A stretch of 38,452 nucleotides of DNA. It comes from CALMEH01 sp964548225 (GTDB taxonomy: Bacteria; Acidobacteriota; Blastocatellia; Pyrinomonadales; Pyrinomonadaceae). Below, piece after piece: positions 14,932-24,269 of this stretch. The first letter of the stretch is position 1, and each line of letters starts with the position of its first letter. The translations under genes were made by a program, and so were the position numbers. The notes under the pieces were generated by a model. It was not told the origin of the DNA. It saw only the letters and a list, made by a program, of their open reading frames with translations, and made no database searches. The stretch lies in contig CAZJQP010000045.1 in assembly GCA_964548225.1 (NCBI GenBank), positions 1-38,452 of the forward strand, in the 5' to 3' direction.

Positions 14932-14995
14932 AAGTGAAAAAAGTCGGGGTTTTCATAAACTATTCACTTTTAGTTTTTAGTTTTTCACTTTCAAA
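14927..14995. terminator. Bidirectional dyad between tdk and the GNAT gene
   Basis: TTTGAAAGTGAAAAA (14927-14941) and its exact reverse complement (14981-14995) flank an AT-rich loop that contains further TAGTTTTTAGTTTTT words. The left arm overlaps the tdk stop codon and the right arm overlaps the last codons of the convergent GNAT gene. T-rich sequence on both strands would suit termination in both directions. Confidence 0.55.
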
Positions 14996-15792
14996 ACCCA
15001 TTTTGTTCGCGTGTAAGCAATTCTGAAATTGTTTTTCTCGGCGTTTCTTTGGGAAATACTTCCGGGCATTGCGCCCATTGCGGCGATTTTGCAACCTTGT
15101 TCAACGGCAAACCGCAAACGTGCATCAAGCAGTGCGTTTTGTGCGCCTTGTCCGCGGGCTTCGGGCGTGGTGCTTGCACCGGCAAGAATTGCTGTGTCAT
15201 CGAAAACAAACAGCATTCCGGCTGAAATCGGTTTATCGTTTAATTCGGCGAGAAACGGAAATCCGCCTTTTGTTTGTGCCGAAATTTTGCCGAAATTAAA
15301 CATAAAATCCGCTAAACCTTCAGCTTCGGTTGCCCAACCGGCGGCGGAAATTTGCGCCCAGAGTTCTTCTTCACCGGATTCGATAATTCGCGTTTTTATG
15401 TTTGGATTAATCGGTAAATTCGGTCTATTTTCAAGTTCCTGATACAAAATGCTCGTTAATTCACACGGCTGATAATCGCGTTCGTTCAACAAATTCATCA
15501 AAGAAGCATCGGCAAGCGGCGAGACCTCGTGAAAAATCGGCGCATCGTGTTTTTGGAAAAAGGCTTCGAGTTCGTCCAATTCTTTATCGGTAATTTCATC
15601 AAAAACGCCCAACCCGAATGTCTGCGTGAGCGGCGATTCAATTCCGTCGAACATTGCATAAACGCCGCCGACTTCAATCCATTCCGCGCCTGATTCGGGC
15701 GAGATTTCCTTTCGCACTTCGACAAACGAAGCGTTTGCCCGCGCTTCGGTGCGTTCTAATTTTTGTGATAATTGGCGGTCTGAATATTTCAT
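14977..15792 (-). CDS. GNAT family N-acetyltransferase (two-domain)
   Basis: A 271-residue protein with two GNAT-like halves. The C-terminal half carries the acetyl-CoA loop ARGQGAQNALL (about 212-222) after a beta strand (AILAGASTTPE). The N-terminal half (to about 125) looks like a degenerate GNAT fold with FHEVSPLADASL but no obvious CoA loop. The substrate is unknown. It converges on tdk and their ends share an inverted repeat. The ATG at 15792 has no strong Shine-Dalgarno. Confidence 0.8.
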   Translation of the reverse strand: MKYSDRQLSQKLERTEARANASFVEVRKEISPESGAEWIEVGGVYAMFDGIESPLTQTFGLGVFDEITDKELDELEAFFQKHDAPIFHEVSPLADASLMNLLNERDYQPCELTSILYQELENRPNLPINPNIKTRIIESGEEELWAQISAAGWATEAEGLADFMFNFGKISAQTKGGFPFLAELNDKPISAGMLFVFDDTAILAGASTTPEARGQGAQNALLDARLRFAVEQGCKIAAMGAMPGSISQRNAEKNNFRIAYTRTKWVLKVKN

Positions 15793-16039
15793 TTTGTTTT
15801 TAGAAAAGACGTAACAGCTTTTTTCATCGGCATTGTGCGACTTTTCATTTTAACACAATTATAATTTTCTTCGCCGATTGTAGCACACGCTCCGCCGTCA
15901 ATTCACGATCAAAACAGACGACGCGGGTTTTGACTAATTATTTTCGTTTAGTGAGCGAATAAAAAGTTCTTTCAATTTTAGTGCTTTTCCGCTATTCATA
16001 ATTTTTTTTTTATTTCGGAAGTTTTTAGCTGTTTTCGGC
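15793..16039. other. Noncoding stretch between the GNAT gene and the lipoprotein gene
   Basis: These bases separate two divergent genes. I see no protein-like frame or RNA gene, only AT-rich DNA with an A/T homopolymer run near 16000-16015. Confidence 0.5.
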
Positions 16040-16067
16040 TTGCATTTTGCAAAGTTCCTGCTAATAT
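16040..16067 (+). promoter_or_regulatory. Likely sigma-70-type promoter of the lipoprotein gene
   Basis: TTGCAT (16040-16045), a 16-base spacer and TAATAT (16062-16067), leaving a leader of about 60 bases before the ATG at 16134. Confidence 0.5.
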
Positions 16068-16133
16068 CTGCAAATTGTTTGCGATAATTTTTTCGCAGAC
16101 AATATTAAAACTTTAAGAGGACTTTAGATAAAA

Positions 16134-16784
16134 ATGAAAATTAAATTTTTCGCAATTACGTTGGTAGCATCTTTCGCGGCAATTATTTCAGCATGCGGCG
16201 GCGGCGCGACCAACACAGCAAACAACACGGCAAACAACGCCAACAAACCGGCAAACAACACGAATACGACAACAAATACGAATTCGGCAAACAATTCGAC
16301 AAATGCGGCGAACAATTCGGCAAATAACACCGCGGCAAGCACCGAAAAAACCGAGGGCGAAACTGTCAATCTCGATGCGGCAGGTGCTAAAATAACGGTT
16401 CCGAAAGCGTTCAAACACGAAAAAGACGGCGATGCGGTCTTGGTTACAACACCTGACGACGGCGTTTTTGTAGTCTTTTCTGTTCCGGCAAGTGCCAGTG
16501 ATTTTGAAGCGGCAGTTAAAGAATCAGCCAAAACTTTGGACACTTATATGAAAGATGTCAAAGTTGAAGCAACTGACCAAAAAGACACTATCAACGGAAT
16601 GGAAGCCATCGGCAGCGGCGGCACGGGCGTTGACAAAGAAAGCGGCAAAAATGTCGAATGGAGATTAATGGCGGTCAAAACCGACAAAAAGCCGGTTTTG
16701 ATAATTATCTATGGCGAAAAAGCCAGCTTGGATAAACACCAAAAAGACGGCGAAGCCTTGATGAAATCGCTGAAAAAGCAGTAG
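16134..16784 (+). CDS. Asn/Thr/Ala-rich lipoprotein, unknown function
   Basis: A 216-residue predicted lipoprotein. The signal peptide ends in lipobox IISAC (Cys21). A low-complexity linker of Asn, Thr, Ala and Ser covers about 25-70, made of NNTANNANK-like units. A compact domain follows (about 78-216) with GMEAIGSGGTG and a C-terminal lysine-rich helix. The C-terminal domain resembles small beta-sandwich/PsbP-like domains of secreted stress proteins, but I cannot name the family. AGAGGAC precedes the ATG. An intrinsic terminator follows, so it is probably monocistronic. Confidence 0.8.
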   Translation: MKIKFFAITLVASFAAIISACGGGATNTANNTANNANKPANNTNTTTNTNSANNSTNAANNSANNTAASTEKTEGETVNLDAAGAKITVPKAFKHEKDGDAVLVTTPDDGVFVVFSVPASASDFEAAVKESAKTLDTYMKDVKVEATDQKDTINGMEAIGSGGTGVDKESGKNVEWRLMAVKTDKKPVLIIIYGEKASLDKHQKDGEALMKSLKKQ

Positions 16785-16806
16785 TTTTTCGAGTATTTAA
16801 AAATCA

Positions 16807-16838
16807 AAAAGCCGTCCGAGATTCTTCGGACGGCTTTT
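16807..16838 (+). terminator. Rho-independent terminator
   Basis: A perfect 13-bp stem (AAAAGCCGTCCGA with TCGGACGGCTTTT) and a six-base loop, 23 bases after the lipoprotein stop. With its A and T flanks it can work in both directions, so it may also end the convergent acyl-CoA dehydrogenase transcript. Confidence 0.9.
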
Positions 16839-16909
16839 CTGTTGACATTTTTTTATTTATCCACCGATAAATCTGTTTTTATCTGTGCCTATCTGTGAAT
16901 AAATATTTT

Positions 16910-18121
16910 TTAAGCATTCGCAGATTTATAAGCCGGAAGCGAAACACGGGCTTGCTTTTCTTTTTTCAACCCCAAAGCCCAATCGGCTTGCATCAATGTA
17001 TGAATATCGCGCGTTCCTTCGTAAATGACGGCAGCTTTGCAGTTTCGCAAATATCTTTCGACAGGATAATCATTCGTGTAACCGTTCGCGCCGTGAACTT
17101 CGATTGCCATCGAAGCGGCTTTTTCGCTTCGCGTCGTCGCTTGCCATTTCGCCAAAGACGCGGCTTTTGCCGAAGGCGCGCCGATGTTTTTCAAGTAACC
17201 GCATTTGAGCCACAAAAGGTGCGTCATTTGATAATCGGCTTCCATTTCGGCAATTTTTTGTTTAACGAGTTGGAAATTACCGATTTTTTGCCCTTGAACT
17301 TCTCGCGTATTTGCATATTCAACCGAAGCATCACGCGAAGCGCGAATCACGCCCGTTGCACCTGCCGCAACCGTATAACGTCCGTTTTCGAGCGAAAACA
17401 TCGCAATCTTAAAGCCTTCGCCTTCTTGCCCAAGCATATTTTCAGCCGGAACGCGAACGTCTTGCAAAGAAAAATAACCCGTGTTTCCGGCTTTAATTCC
17501 AAGTTTCCCGTGCAAAGTTCCGCTCGAAAAACCTTCCATCGTCCGTTCAACGATAAAACACGAAATGCCCGAATGATCGCGCACTTTTTGCTTTTCCAAA
17601 TCCGTCCAGCAGAAGAAAAGAAAATGGTCAGCGACATCGCCGAGCGAAATCCACATCTTTTCGCCGTTCAAAATCCAATCGTCGCCGTCGCGTTTTGCGT
17701 AAGAACGCATTCCGACAACATCGCTTCCGGCGTTCGGTTCGGTCAAACCGAAAGTCGCCAATTTTTCGCCTTTCGCTTGCGGAACGAGATATTTCTGCTT
17801 CTGCTCTTCAGTTCCCCAAGTCAATAAAGACAAAGAATTTAGCCCGACGTGAACCGACATTGCGACACGCAAAAACGTATCGCAAGCCTCAAGTTCTTCG
17901 CACACCAACCCAAGCGAAATATAATCAAATCCCGCGCCGCCGTATTCTTCGGGAATACACACACCGAGCAAACCCAATTCCGCCATTTTGTCAAAAACGC
18001 TTCGTTCAAAATGCGCTTTTTCGTCCCATTCTTTGATAAACGGCGCAACTTCGCCATCGCAAAATTCCTTAACGGTTTTCTTTAATGCAATATGTTCTTC
18101 AGATAATTCAAAATCAACCAC
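16910..18121 (-). CDS. Acyl-CoA dehydrogenase
   Basis: A 403-residue FAD enzyme that makes a trans-2 double bond in acyl-CoA, passing electrons to electron-transfer flavoprotein. The N-terminal helical domain is followed by the FAD/substrate signature LATFGLTEPNAGSDVVGMRS, and the C-terminal helical domain has QLVKQKIAEM and the QVHGANGY-like EVHGANGYTNDYPVERYLRN. The catalytic base is Glu368 in YEGTRDIHTL. The acyl chain preference is unclear; short- or branched-chain acyl-CoA is a guess. The start is a GTG at 18121 with AAAGGAAA upstream. No beta-oxidation partner genes lie beside it. Confidence 0.93.
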   Translation of the reverse strand: MVDFELSEEHIALKKTVKEFCDGEVAPFIKEWDEKAHFERSVFDKMAELGLLGVCIPEEYGGAGFDYISLGLVCEELEACDTFLRVAMSVHVGLNSLSLLTWGTEEQKQKYLVPQAKGEKLATFGLTEPNAGSDVVGMRSYAKRDGDDWILNGEKMWISLGDVADHFLFFCWTDLEKQKVRDHSGISCFIVERTMEGFSSGTLHGKLGIKAGNTGYFSLQDVRVPAENMLGQEGEGFKIAMFSLENGRYTVAAGATGVIRASRDASVEYANTREVQGQKIGNFQLVKQKIAEMEADYQMTHLLWLKCGYLKNIGAPSAKAASLAKWQATTRSEKAASMAIEVHGANGYTNDYPVERYLRNCKAAVIYEGTRDIHTLMQADWALGLKKEKQARVSLPAYKSANA

Positions 18122-18219
18122 AGTTTTTATAAATTTCCTTTATTAATTTTTGATTTAATACCGTAATTATTCTAGCACTTTGCCGAAAACCTTCGTCAAC
18201 CCGCAAAACAAATTTCCTC

Positions 18220-18543
18220 TTAATCTATTGTGCAAGGCTCAATTTTCTTTTTTTTGCCGGTGCCTGTAATTACTTCAATAAACTCGTCGGAATTGTATTT
18301 AATGACAAACTCATCTCCAACTTTTAGTCTGTTGATGTTAAATCTAATCATTCGGGCATTACCGCCGGATTGCCCAAAGTTCATTTGCAAAACGACGACT
18401 CTCGAACCAACGCGAAAACCGAATGCGCCTGCCCGATTACCCGAATTTTGTCCACAATAATCCCCTCGGATGGTTTTCATTTGCGCTTGAAAATTTACAG
18501 CAAACAAACAAATAAAAATGGAACAAGTGATAATTTTCCTCAT
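18220..18543 (-). CDS. Small secreted protein, unknown function
   Basis: A 107-residue protein with a signal peptide (about 1-20, ending FQAQ). The mature part is basic with beta-strand-like repeats (FRVGSRVVVLQM and RLKVGDEFVIKY) and two cysteines (DYCGQ and PCTID) that could form a disulfide. AGGAAG precedes the ATG. It is the downstream-most of the minus-strand secreted genes and follows the VWA gene by 27 bases. I do not recognise the family. Confidence 0.75.
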   Translation of the reverse strand: MRKIITCSIFICLFAVNFQAQMKTIRGDYCGQNSGNRAGAFGFRVGSRVVVLQMNFGQSGGNARMIRFNINRLKVGDEFVIKYNSDEFIEVITGTGKKKKIEPCTID

Positions 18544-18570
18544 ATTTTCTTCCTGACTTTTTAATTTATT

Positions 18571-21072
18571 TTAGAAATTTTTCGCTTTATATTCTTCCAA
18601 CCGATTAACTAATTCTTCGAGATGTCCAATCGGTATCGTGAGCAAACTAATAGCATCGCGGTCAAAAGATGGCGAATTAACGCGGCGGTTTAGAAAATCA
18701 AGAGAATCAGCCAAATCCGTCGTGTTTCGCTCGATTCGCGCTCCGCGAATTTCCAAAGTCGCGGGCAGATTGCGGTAAAACGCCCCTTTTTCGGCGACAA
18801 ATCCGGCAAATTCCGCCGCGAGTTCATCGTTTTTTACTTCGTAAAGCCGTTTGTAATAGGCTTTGAGATATTCCAAATCGCTTTGCAAAAGCTCGATGTA
18901 ATACTCGAATTGCGTTCGATAGTCCTTTTCGAGATTGCTAATTCTCGTGCCGATTTCGCTTGCATCGGGCGCATCTGCCGATAATTTCAGATATTGCCGA
19001 TAATTTTCCGTTGAGCATTTCGGGCGTTCCAACGCTTCGCAAACTAACGCCAGATTGTAATACCCAATCGGGTCGTTCGGGTTGTTTTTGACGTAAATCG
19101 TCCAAATCTGCAAAGCATTTCCGAAATCCCGATTGATGATGGCGCGTGTGCCGTTTTCATTGCCGGAAACTTTCGGCTGATAAACGCGAACGACTTTTTG
19201 AAAAACTCTTCGGAGTTGTCCGCTGTCGCGTGCCGGAAAATATTTTCCGCCCGAACTCGTTGCCAAATATTGCAAATCGCGTTCGGCTTGCGAACCGGGC
19301 GGAATATCAAATCCGATGCAGTAAAATTTGATTTTTTGATAAACGATTGTTTGGCTCGTGCTATAAACGCCGCGCGGTCGAATCTGGTCATCGCAAGTGT
19401 TCACGCCGTCCGTCAAAACAACAATTCGTCCTTCGCCAAGTTGGGAACGTGCCGCGAGATAATCGGTCATCCGGTCAACCGATAAATTTATCGCCGTAAA
19501 AAGCGGTGTTGAGCCTGCGGGACGCGCAATGCCACGCTGAAAAATATTTTCGGCTTGGCTCAAATTGCTCGTAAAATTCAATAATTGCTTAACGTCTCGC
19601 GGACTGCACTCGCCGCCGAAAGTCCAAATGGAAACCGTCGAATTATCCTGTTTGCGCCGACGATTTTCCTGCATTTCACGCACTGCATCCAAACCCGCGC
19701 TTTTCGCCTGCCCGATTTTATCGCTTTCGATCATACTGTCCGAAACATCGAGCAAAAACATCGTCGGAAGTTCAGCAATTGTTGTGCTTGTCGTATTCGT
19801 TGTTGTTGGAATAGCCTGCCGGAAAAATGTTTTGAGTGTATCAATGAGCAGAACAATGGCGGTGCTTTCTTGCGGTAAATCTACTAACATCTGTTGCGGG
19901 ACATCAGCAATCAATTGTTTCGGGTCAGTTTGATAAAGTTTTTGCGCCGACCAAATTCCAATATCTGCACCAAGCGAGAAATTTGAAATTTGCTCCAAAA
20001 CTTTCTGTTTTTTACCGCCGTCTTTTCCGGATAAATAGACTTGAGTTGCGGAATTCACCCCGTCTAAAGCAGTTTTGAAAGTCAATACCTGCTCGATTTT
20101 CAAATTTTGATCGTATGCCTGATACGCTGTTGAAAGAAGTTTTTGATGTGAGGCTATTCTGCCTAAAGAAATTTGCGTAATATTCGGTTTGCAAGATGTT
20201 GGAGACAAATTTGGCGGTATTGATAAATTAATAGACGTTGAGCCTGAATTTGATTCGAGAAAAATCTTCTTTACTTGTCTGACGAGTGCAGTAAGTTGAG
20301 TAATTTGTTGCGGTGTATAGTTTTTTCCGACAACTTCATTTTCAAGTTGTCGGAGTTCATTTGTCAGATAACGCCGAACTTCCTCAAGATTTTTGAATGA
20401 CGAAATACGTTCAAATTTTTCGCCGCGGGGTTTTATAGTTTGGCAAGGTTCAAGCGGCTTTTTGTGCGAAGCAATCACAATATTTTGTTCGTTGAAGCCA
20501 AAAAGCGATTGTTCGATTGAACTGTTGTAACGACCTACGTCAAATCCGATAACGGGCTGTGAGGAATTAGCAATTTCAATCATTTTATCCGCACCCGCAA
20601 CAAAACTCGTTCCGTCAAAAACAAAAGCGAGATTTTTACCGTTTTCGCGAACATTATCTATCGCTAATGCCAAACTTGCCCATTCGAGCGGGTTTTTGGT
20701 TTTGCCGAATGCGTCTTTAACGCTTTTAACATCAGCAATACCTGCCACTAATCCAAAACCATCCGTTACGGAATTAAGTGCTGCTTTAAAAGTATAAACT
20801 AAGCGCAATCGTCGCATCATTTCTTCCGAACTCGTAAAGTTTTCAGCAATAACAGCTGCATCATTGTTGACTTTTTTAACAGCAGTTTGGCGCAAATCGC
20901 CGATTTCACGTCGCAATTCATTAATTTGCCAAGTTCTATTTTGATTTAGTCCGACAATTTTCCGTGTTTTTGCCGTGCCTAATCCGGTTTGGGCAAACAA
21001 AATCACCGAAATTAAAAAATATAGAATCAGCCAATTACTAATCTTTGTTAATTTTGAATATGTTCCTATCAT
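18571..21072 (-). CDS. Secreted von Willebrand factor A domain protein
   Basis: An 833-residue exported protein. A hydrophobic signal/anchor occupies about 14-28. Residues 30-430 are mainly helical and unrecognised. A VWA domain starts near 435, with an intact MIDAS: DVSDS at 442-446, Thr522 in GSTPLFTA and Asp555 in LTDGVN. A TPR-like region follows (about 645-705, with IGYYNLALVCEA), then a helical tail. VWA domains of this sort mediate metal-dependent protein contacts. It lies 18 bases after the gene at 21091-21654 on the same strand and is the largest member of the secreted-gene run. No membrane segment is seen near the C-terminus, unlike BatA/BatB proteins. Confidence 0.85.
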   Translation of the reverse strand: MIGTYSKLTKISNWLILYFLISVILFAQTGLGTAKTRKIVGLNQNRTWQINELRREIGDLRQTAVKKVNNDAAVIAENFTSSEEMMRRLRLVYTFKAALNSVTDGFGLVAGIADVKSVKDAFGKTKNPLEWASLALAIDNVRENGKNLAFVFDGTSFVAGADKMIEIANSSQPVIGFDVGRYNSSIEQSLFGFNEQNIVIASHKKPLEPCQTIKPRGEKFERISSFKNLEEVRRYLTNELRQLENEVVGKNYTPQQITQLTALVRQVKKIFLESNSGSTSINLSIPPNLSPTSCKPNITQISLGRIASHQKLLSTAYQAYDQNLKIEQVLTFKTALDGVNSATQVYLSGKDGGKKQKVLEQISNFSLGADIGIWSAQKLYQTDPKQLIADVPQQMLVDLPQESTAIVLLIDTLKTFFRQAIPTTTNTTSTTIAELPTMFLLDVSDSMIESDKIGQAKSAGLDAVREMQENRRRKQDNSTVSIWTFGGECSPRDVKQLLNFTSNLSQAENIFQRGIARPAGSTPLFTAINLSVDRMTDYLAARSQLGEGRIVVLTDGVNTCDDQIRPRGVYSTSQTIVYQKIKFYCIGFDIPPGSQAERDLQYLATSSGGKYFPARDSGQLRRVFQKVVRVYQPKVSGNENGTRAIINRDFGNALQIWTIYVKNNPNDPIGYYNLALVCEALERPKCSTENYRQYLKLSADAPDASEIGTRISNLEKDYRTQFEYYIELLQSDLEYLKAYYKRLYEVKNDELAAEFAGFVAEKGAFYRNLPATLEIRGARIERNTTDLADSLDFLNRRVNSPSFDRDAISLLTIPIGHLEELVNRLEEYKAKNF

Positions 21073-21090
21073 TATTAAAATTAAACTCGT

Positions 21091-21654
21091 TTATTTTGCA
21101 ACTTCTGCTGTATCAATTCCGAAACAAAAACCATCTTTTGCGCCGCTTCCGCTCAAACAATATTCGCCCGGAGCCAAGGTGGTTGCCGGAACGACTTTGA
21201 AAGAAGATTCACCATATTTGGCAACATTGAACTGAACGGCAAATTCGCTGACCGTTGATTTACTATTCATCCCCATAGTTCCGGCTTTAGCAACAGTTAA
21301 TTGCCGATAACCTTTTTTCACTTCAAACCGATAAAATTCAATAACACTTATCGGGTCAATCGTTTGCGAAGCAACACGGACAACAAATACTAATTTTTGG
21401 TCGGCTTTGAATCTGACCGTTGACTGGTCGCCTTTAATTCTTAAAAGACTTTCCGCTCCGCCATATCCTAGGGCTTTAACCTTCATTTTTGCTTCAGGCG
21501 TTTGCCTTTCAAGCGCAATTAAATTACCGTTTTCTTCCAAATAGAAAAACACGCCGATATATTCTGGCTCTTTGACCGTTTGCTTTTCCTGCGCGATGGC
21601 AGATTGGCAAAGAAATGCAACCAAAACAATTATTGATATTTTTAGAAATTTCAT
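21091..21654 (-). CDS. Secreted protein, unknown function
   Basis: A 187-residue protein with a clear signal peptide (MKFLKISIIVLVAFL, cut after SAIAQ). The mature part is beta-rich and ends with APGEYCLSGSGAKDGFCFGID, whose two cysteines may pair. It resembles small secreted proteins common in Acidobacteriota, without a known function. AGGAG precedes the ATG. It sits 14 bases after the M48 gene and 18 before the VWA gene, which supports one transcript. Confidence 0.8.
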   Translation of the reverse strand: MKFLKISIIVLVAFLCQSAIAQEKQTVKEPEYIGVFFYLEENGNLIALERQTPEAKMKVKALGYGGAESLLRIKGDQSTVRFKADQKLVFVVRVASQTIDPISVIEFYRFEVKKGYRQLTVAKAGTMGMNSKSTVSEFAVQFNVAKYGESSFKVVPATTLAPGEYCLSGSGAKDGFCFGIDTAEVAK

Positions 21655-21668
21655 AGTTTCTCCTCACA

Positions 21669-23486
21669 TTAAGAACATTTTATATTGAGCGATTGCTGCA
21701 CGGTTTGCGGAACGGATTTTAATTCATCACACTGATAGTCTCCGCCTTCGTCCATTGCGACCAACGTCCAAGTGTTGCCGCTTTGTTTGAGCAAAAAAGT
21801 TCCGCCTTGTCCGGTTGTTTGCATTCGACTATTCATCGTATTCACGCCGATTTCTGCGTAATCTTCAGCAAAGCTCTTGATTTTCGATTTTGTTTTTTTG
21901 ATAATTCTGCCCGTTTTTAGGGCAACGACATAATCAAAACCTTCAAGCCCAATCCAAACATAAACATCTTGCGGATTTGCTCCCGGCTTTGTTTCTTTTA
22001 CGACAAAAGCGATGACCGAAGAAATTTTCTTTTGAAGTGCGGCGGCTTCGGCTCGTTTGATTTGCGCCGGTGTTTGCGGTTTGGTTTTTGTAGTTTTTGG
22101 GATGTTTTTTGTAACTGTCGGTTTCGGTCTTTCAAGCCAGCCGAAATAATAGCCGACACCTTTTTGAAATTCTTCGCGCCTGGTTTCTACTTCGCTGAAA
22201 TCGGCGTTGGCATAATTTAAAATGACTTCATAGCGCATTTCCTTCAAACGGTCGAGCATTGTCGGATGGTCGGCGTAAAGCACCGAACCGATTGCCGTTT
22301 CCCGATAACCGCCGATGATTCTGCGCCACATTGGAGTTGATTCGCGCACATCGTAACCCGCGTCGTAGGCGTAATAAAGCCCGACGCGGTCGGCTTGTTC
22401 TTCCATATCGCGCGAAAATTTGTTTGACATCAGCGAATAACTCAACTTTCCGATGGCAAGTCCGATTTGTTCGCCCGCAACGCTTGCGCCCGCCGCGATG
22501 ATTGATGACCAAAACGCTTGGTCTTGTTGCGCTTCAAAGCGACGGCGCGAATGTTCGTTGGTAACGTGCGCGATTTCGTGTCCGAGAATGATAGCAAGTT
22601 GCGCCTCGTTTTCCAGACGTTTCAAAAGTCCCGTATTGATAAAAACCGAGCCGTCCGAAAAGGCAACCGCATTCGGAAAATCATCTTCGAGAACGTAAAA
22701 ACGAAACACGACTTTGTTCGGGTCGTCTTCGGGCAAAAATTTCAAAAACTTCGGCACAACCCGATAACCGACTTTGGTAACATAAGCATTTACTTCCAAA
22801 TCGGGACAAACTTTATAGTTGCGGTTGCCAATCACGACGCTTGCGCCTGTTTCCGCAGACGGCAAGACCAAACCTTGCTTGACTGCCCCCATCAATTTGG
22901 CTTCCGTTAGCGTGTAAAGATTCGGGCGCACTTCGCCGCGGTTTATCAAAATCACGCGATTGTTTTGCCGCAAACCTTTCAAATCTACAAGCGAGCCGAG
23001 CGGAATTTCTTGAAATGATTTGAAAGTTTTGCCTTTCCATTCTTTCGTTCCGAGCAAAACCGTGTTCGGCGCAAACTCAACGATGCGCCCATCAACCATC
23101 GCCCGCACGCCTTCCACGCGGTCAAGATAGCCGTCCACGCCTTCTTCACGCTTTTCGGGATTGGTGCGGATTTTGATTTCTTTCGCCGTCAGCCGCGTTG
23201 TATCGGTTTTATAAAGTTCGATTTCAATATTCATTCCGGCGTGAATCTGGTTTGCCGAAATCGCTTTGCCTTTATGATTTTTGAGTTTTGTTTGCGCTGT
23301 GATAAAAATCTCCGCAAAATCGCGGTTCGGCATATTTTTCTCGTCCGTTTGAATTAAAATCCGCTCAAACGGCGCGGAAAATTCCAAGACAAAAGCATCG
23401 CCGATGTTCGACGGCAATTTCTTTTGCGCCGAAACGGTAAAATGCGCCGCCATGAAAATCAATAAAAGCAAATAATTTTTACGCAT
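21669..23486 (-). CDS. Secreted M48-family metalloprotease with N-terminal beta domains
   Basis: A 605-residue exported zinc protease. A signal peptide covers about 1-20. Residues ~25-185 contain two beta-rich repeats similar to DUF5666-like (OB-type) domains. The M48 catalytic part has GHEIAHVTNEHSRR (HEIAH at about 303-307) and the third ligand in SRDMEEQADRVG (about 357-368). This is the BepA/YfgC-like layout, which acts on outer-membrane or lipoprotein quality control in other bacteria. The last ~150 residues are of unknown type. I chose the ATG at 23486, with AGGTGG upstream; a GTG three codons earlier is less likely. Confidence 0.88.
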   Translation of the reverse strand: MRKNYLLLLIFMAAHFTVSAQKKLPSNIGDAFVLEFSAPFERILIQTDEKNMPNRDFAEIFITAQTKLKNHKGKAISANQIHAGMNIEIELYKTDTTRLTAKEIKIRTNPEKREEGVDGYLDRVEGVRAMVDGRIVEFAPNTVLLGTKEWKGKTFKSFQEIPLGSLVDLKGLRQNNRVILINRGEVRPNLYTLTEAKLMGAVKQGLVLPSAETGASVVIGNRNYKVCPDLEVNAYVTKVGYRVVPKFLKFLPEDDPNKVVFRFYVLEDDFPNAVAFSDGSVFINTGLLKRLENEAQLAIILGHEIAHVTNEHSRRRFEAQQDQAFWSSIIAAGASVAGEQIGLAIGKLSYSLMSNKFSRDMEEQADRVGLYYAYDAGYDVRESTPMWRRIIGGYRETAIGSVLYADHPTMLDRLKEMRYEVILNYANADFSEVETRREEFQKGVGYYFGWLERPKPTVTKNIPKTTKTKPQTPAQIKRAEAAALQKKISSVIAFVVKETKPGANPQDVYVWIGLEGFDYVVALKTGRIIKKTKSKIKSFAEDYAEIGVNTMNSRMQTTGQGGTFLLKQSGNTWTLVAMDEGGDYQCDELKSVPQTVQQSLNIKCS

Positions 23487-23543
23487 AATATCCACCTGAT
23501 TTTAGAAAAATGGGGTAAGGAATGAGGAAGATGACTTCTTAAA

Positions 23544-23930
23544 CTAATCGCCCCAAAGTCCCCAAAGTCGCCAGCCGTTTTTGGTATATACAAAAAGTAA
23601 GTATTCGTTGTTCGATGTCCGCACAGGTCTGCCATCAATTTTGTCGGTCGCACTTGTGCCTGAATTTACCGATTCGGAAAAAGCACGCCAAAATTGATTT
23701 TTGCCATAACCATTATAAAACTCGGCTAAAGTGTCCTCTATACCGGATGTAGTGAACGGCTTTAATGTTAAAGCATTCAAAGCATTGAAATGTTTATTTT
23801 TCACCGCCGAACTAAACTTCACCCAAAACGAGTTCCAACTCTTGTTTGCCGCTAATGTTTGAGCAAAACTGTAATTTGCCGCAAACAAAATAAGGATAAT
23901 TAGTCCTAAAACTTTACCTGTATTTTTCAT
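23544..23930 (-). CDS. Small secreted protein, unknown function
   Basis: A 128-residue protein with a signal peptide (hydrophobic 7-20, cut after SFAQ). The mature sequence is Trp/Phe/Asn-rich and ends in a WRLWGLWGD tail. It resembles exported NTF2-like or DUF4348-like domains in style only; no family is assigned. AAGGAG lies just before the ATG. It belongs to the closely spaced minus-strand secreted run. Confidence 0.75.
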   Translation of the reverse strand: MKNTGKVLGLIILILFAANYSFAQTLAANKSWNSFWVKFSSAVKNKHFNALNALTLKPFTTSGIEDTLAEFYNGYGKNQFWRAFSESVNSGTSATDKIDGRPVRTSNNEYLLFVYTKNGWRLWGLWGD

Positions 23931-23948
23931 TTTCTCCTTTTTCTTTAC

Positions 23949-24257
23949 CTATTTTATTATGCGTCCTGTGAACGTAGCACTACGAAGAATTGGCACATTA
24001 TAATTTTTCTTATAGTAAAAAGTAATGCGCCATTCTGCTCCTGTTTCCCAACCTTTTCCGTTCCTAAAACCTTGAAATTTAGTTGAGCTATACCAATCAA
24101 AACACTTAATATTTCCCCTAATTCTCAAACAAACGCTCCCCGAACCAGTGCCACTTTCAGTCGAAACAAATGTTCCGACGGCTGATTTTGTTTGTGCAAA
24201 AACGGTTGCTGGAATCATTAGAAATAAAACTAAAACCAAAATGCGTATTTTCATCAT
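23949..24257 (-). CDS. Small secreted protein, unknown function
   Basis: A 102-residue protein with a signal peptide (about 1-21, cut after VFAQ). The mature part has a Gly/Ser/Thr-rich start, two cysteines in CLRIRGNIKCF that are likely to pair, and several beta-strand-like stretches rich in Tyr and Trp. GAGG lies upstream of the ATG. It is 18 bases from the next gene of the run. No family recognised. Confidence 0.75.
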   Translation of the reverse strand: MMKIRILVLVLFLMIPATVFAQTKSAVGTFVSTESGTGSGSVCLRIRGNIKCFDWYSSTKFQGFRNGKGWETGAEWRITFYYKKNYNVPILRSATFTGRIIK

Positions 24258-24269
24258 TTTTTCCTCTTT

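Noticed and set aside
16895..17827. 310-codon open frame on the plus strand opposite the acyl-CoA dehydrogenase
   Set aside because: It is Arg/Phe/His-rich with no domain, and it lies antisense to a strongly conserved enzyme; a shadow frame caused by codon bias.
18571..21072. BatA/BatB-type aerotolerance operon
   Set aside because: The VWA protein has no C-terminal membrane helices, and no MoxR ATPase or DUF58 gene is adjacent.
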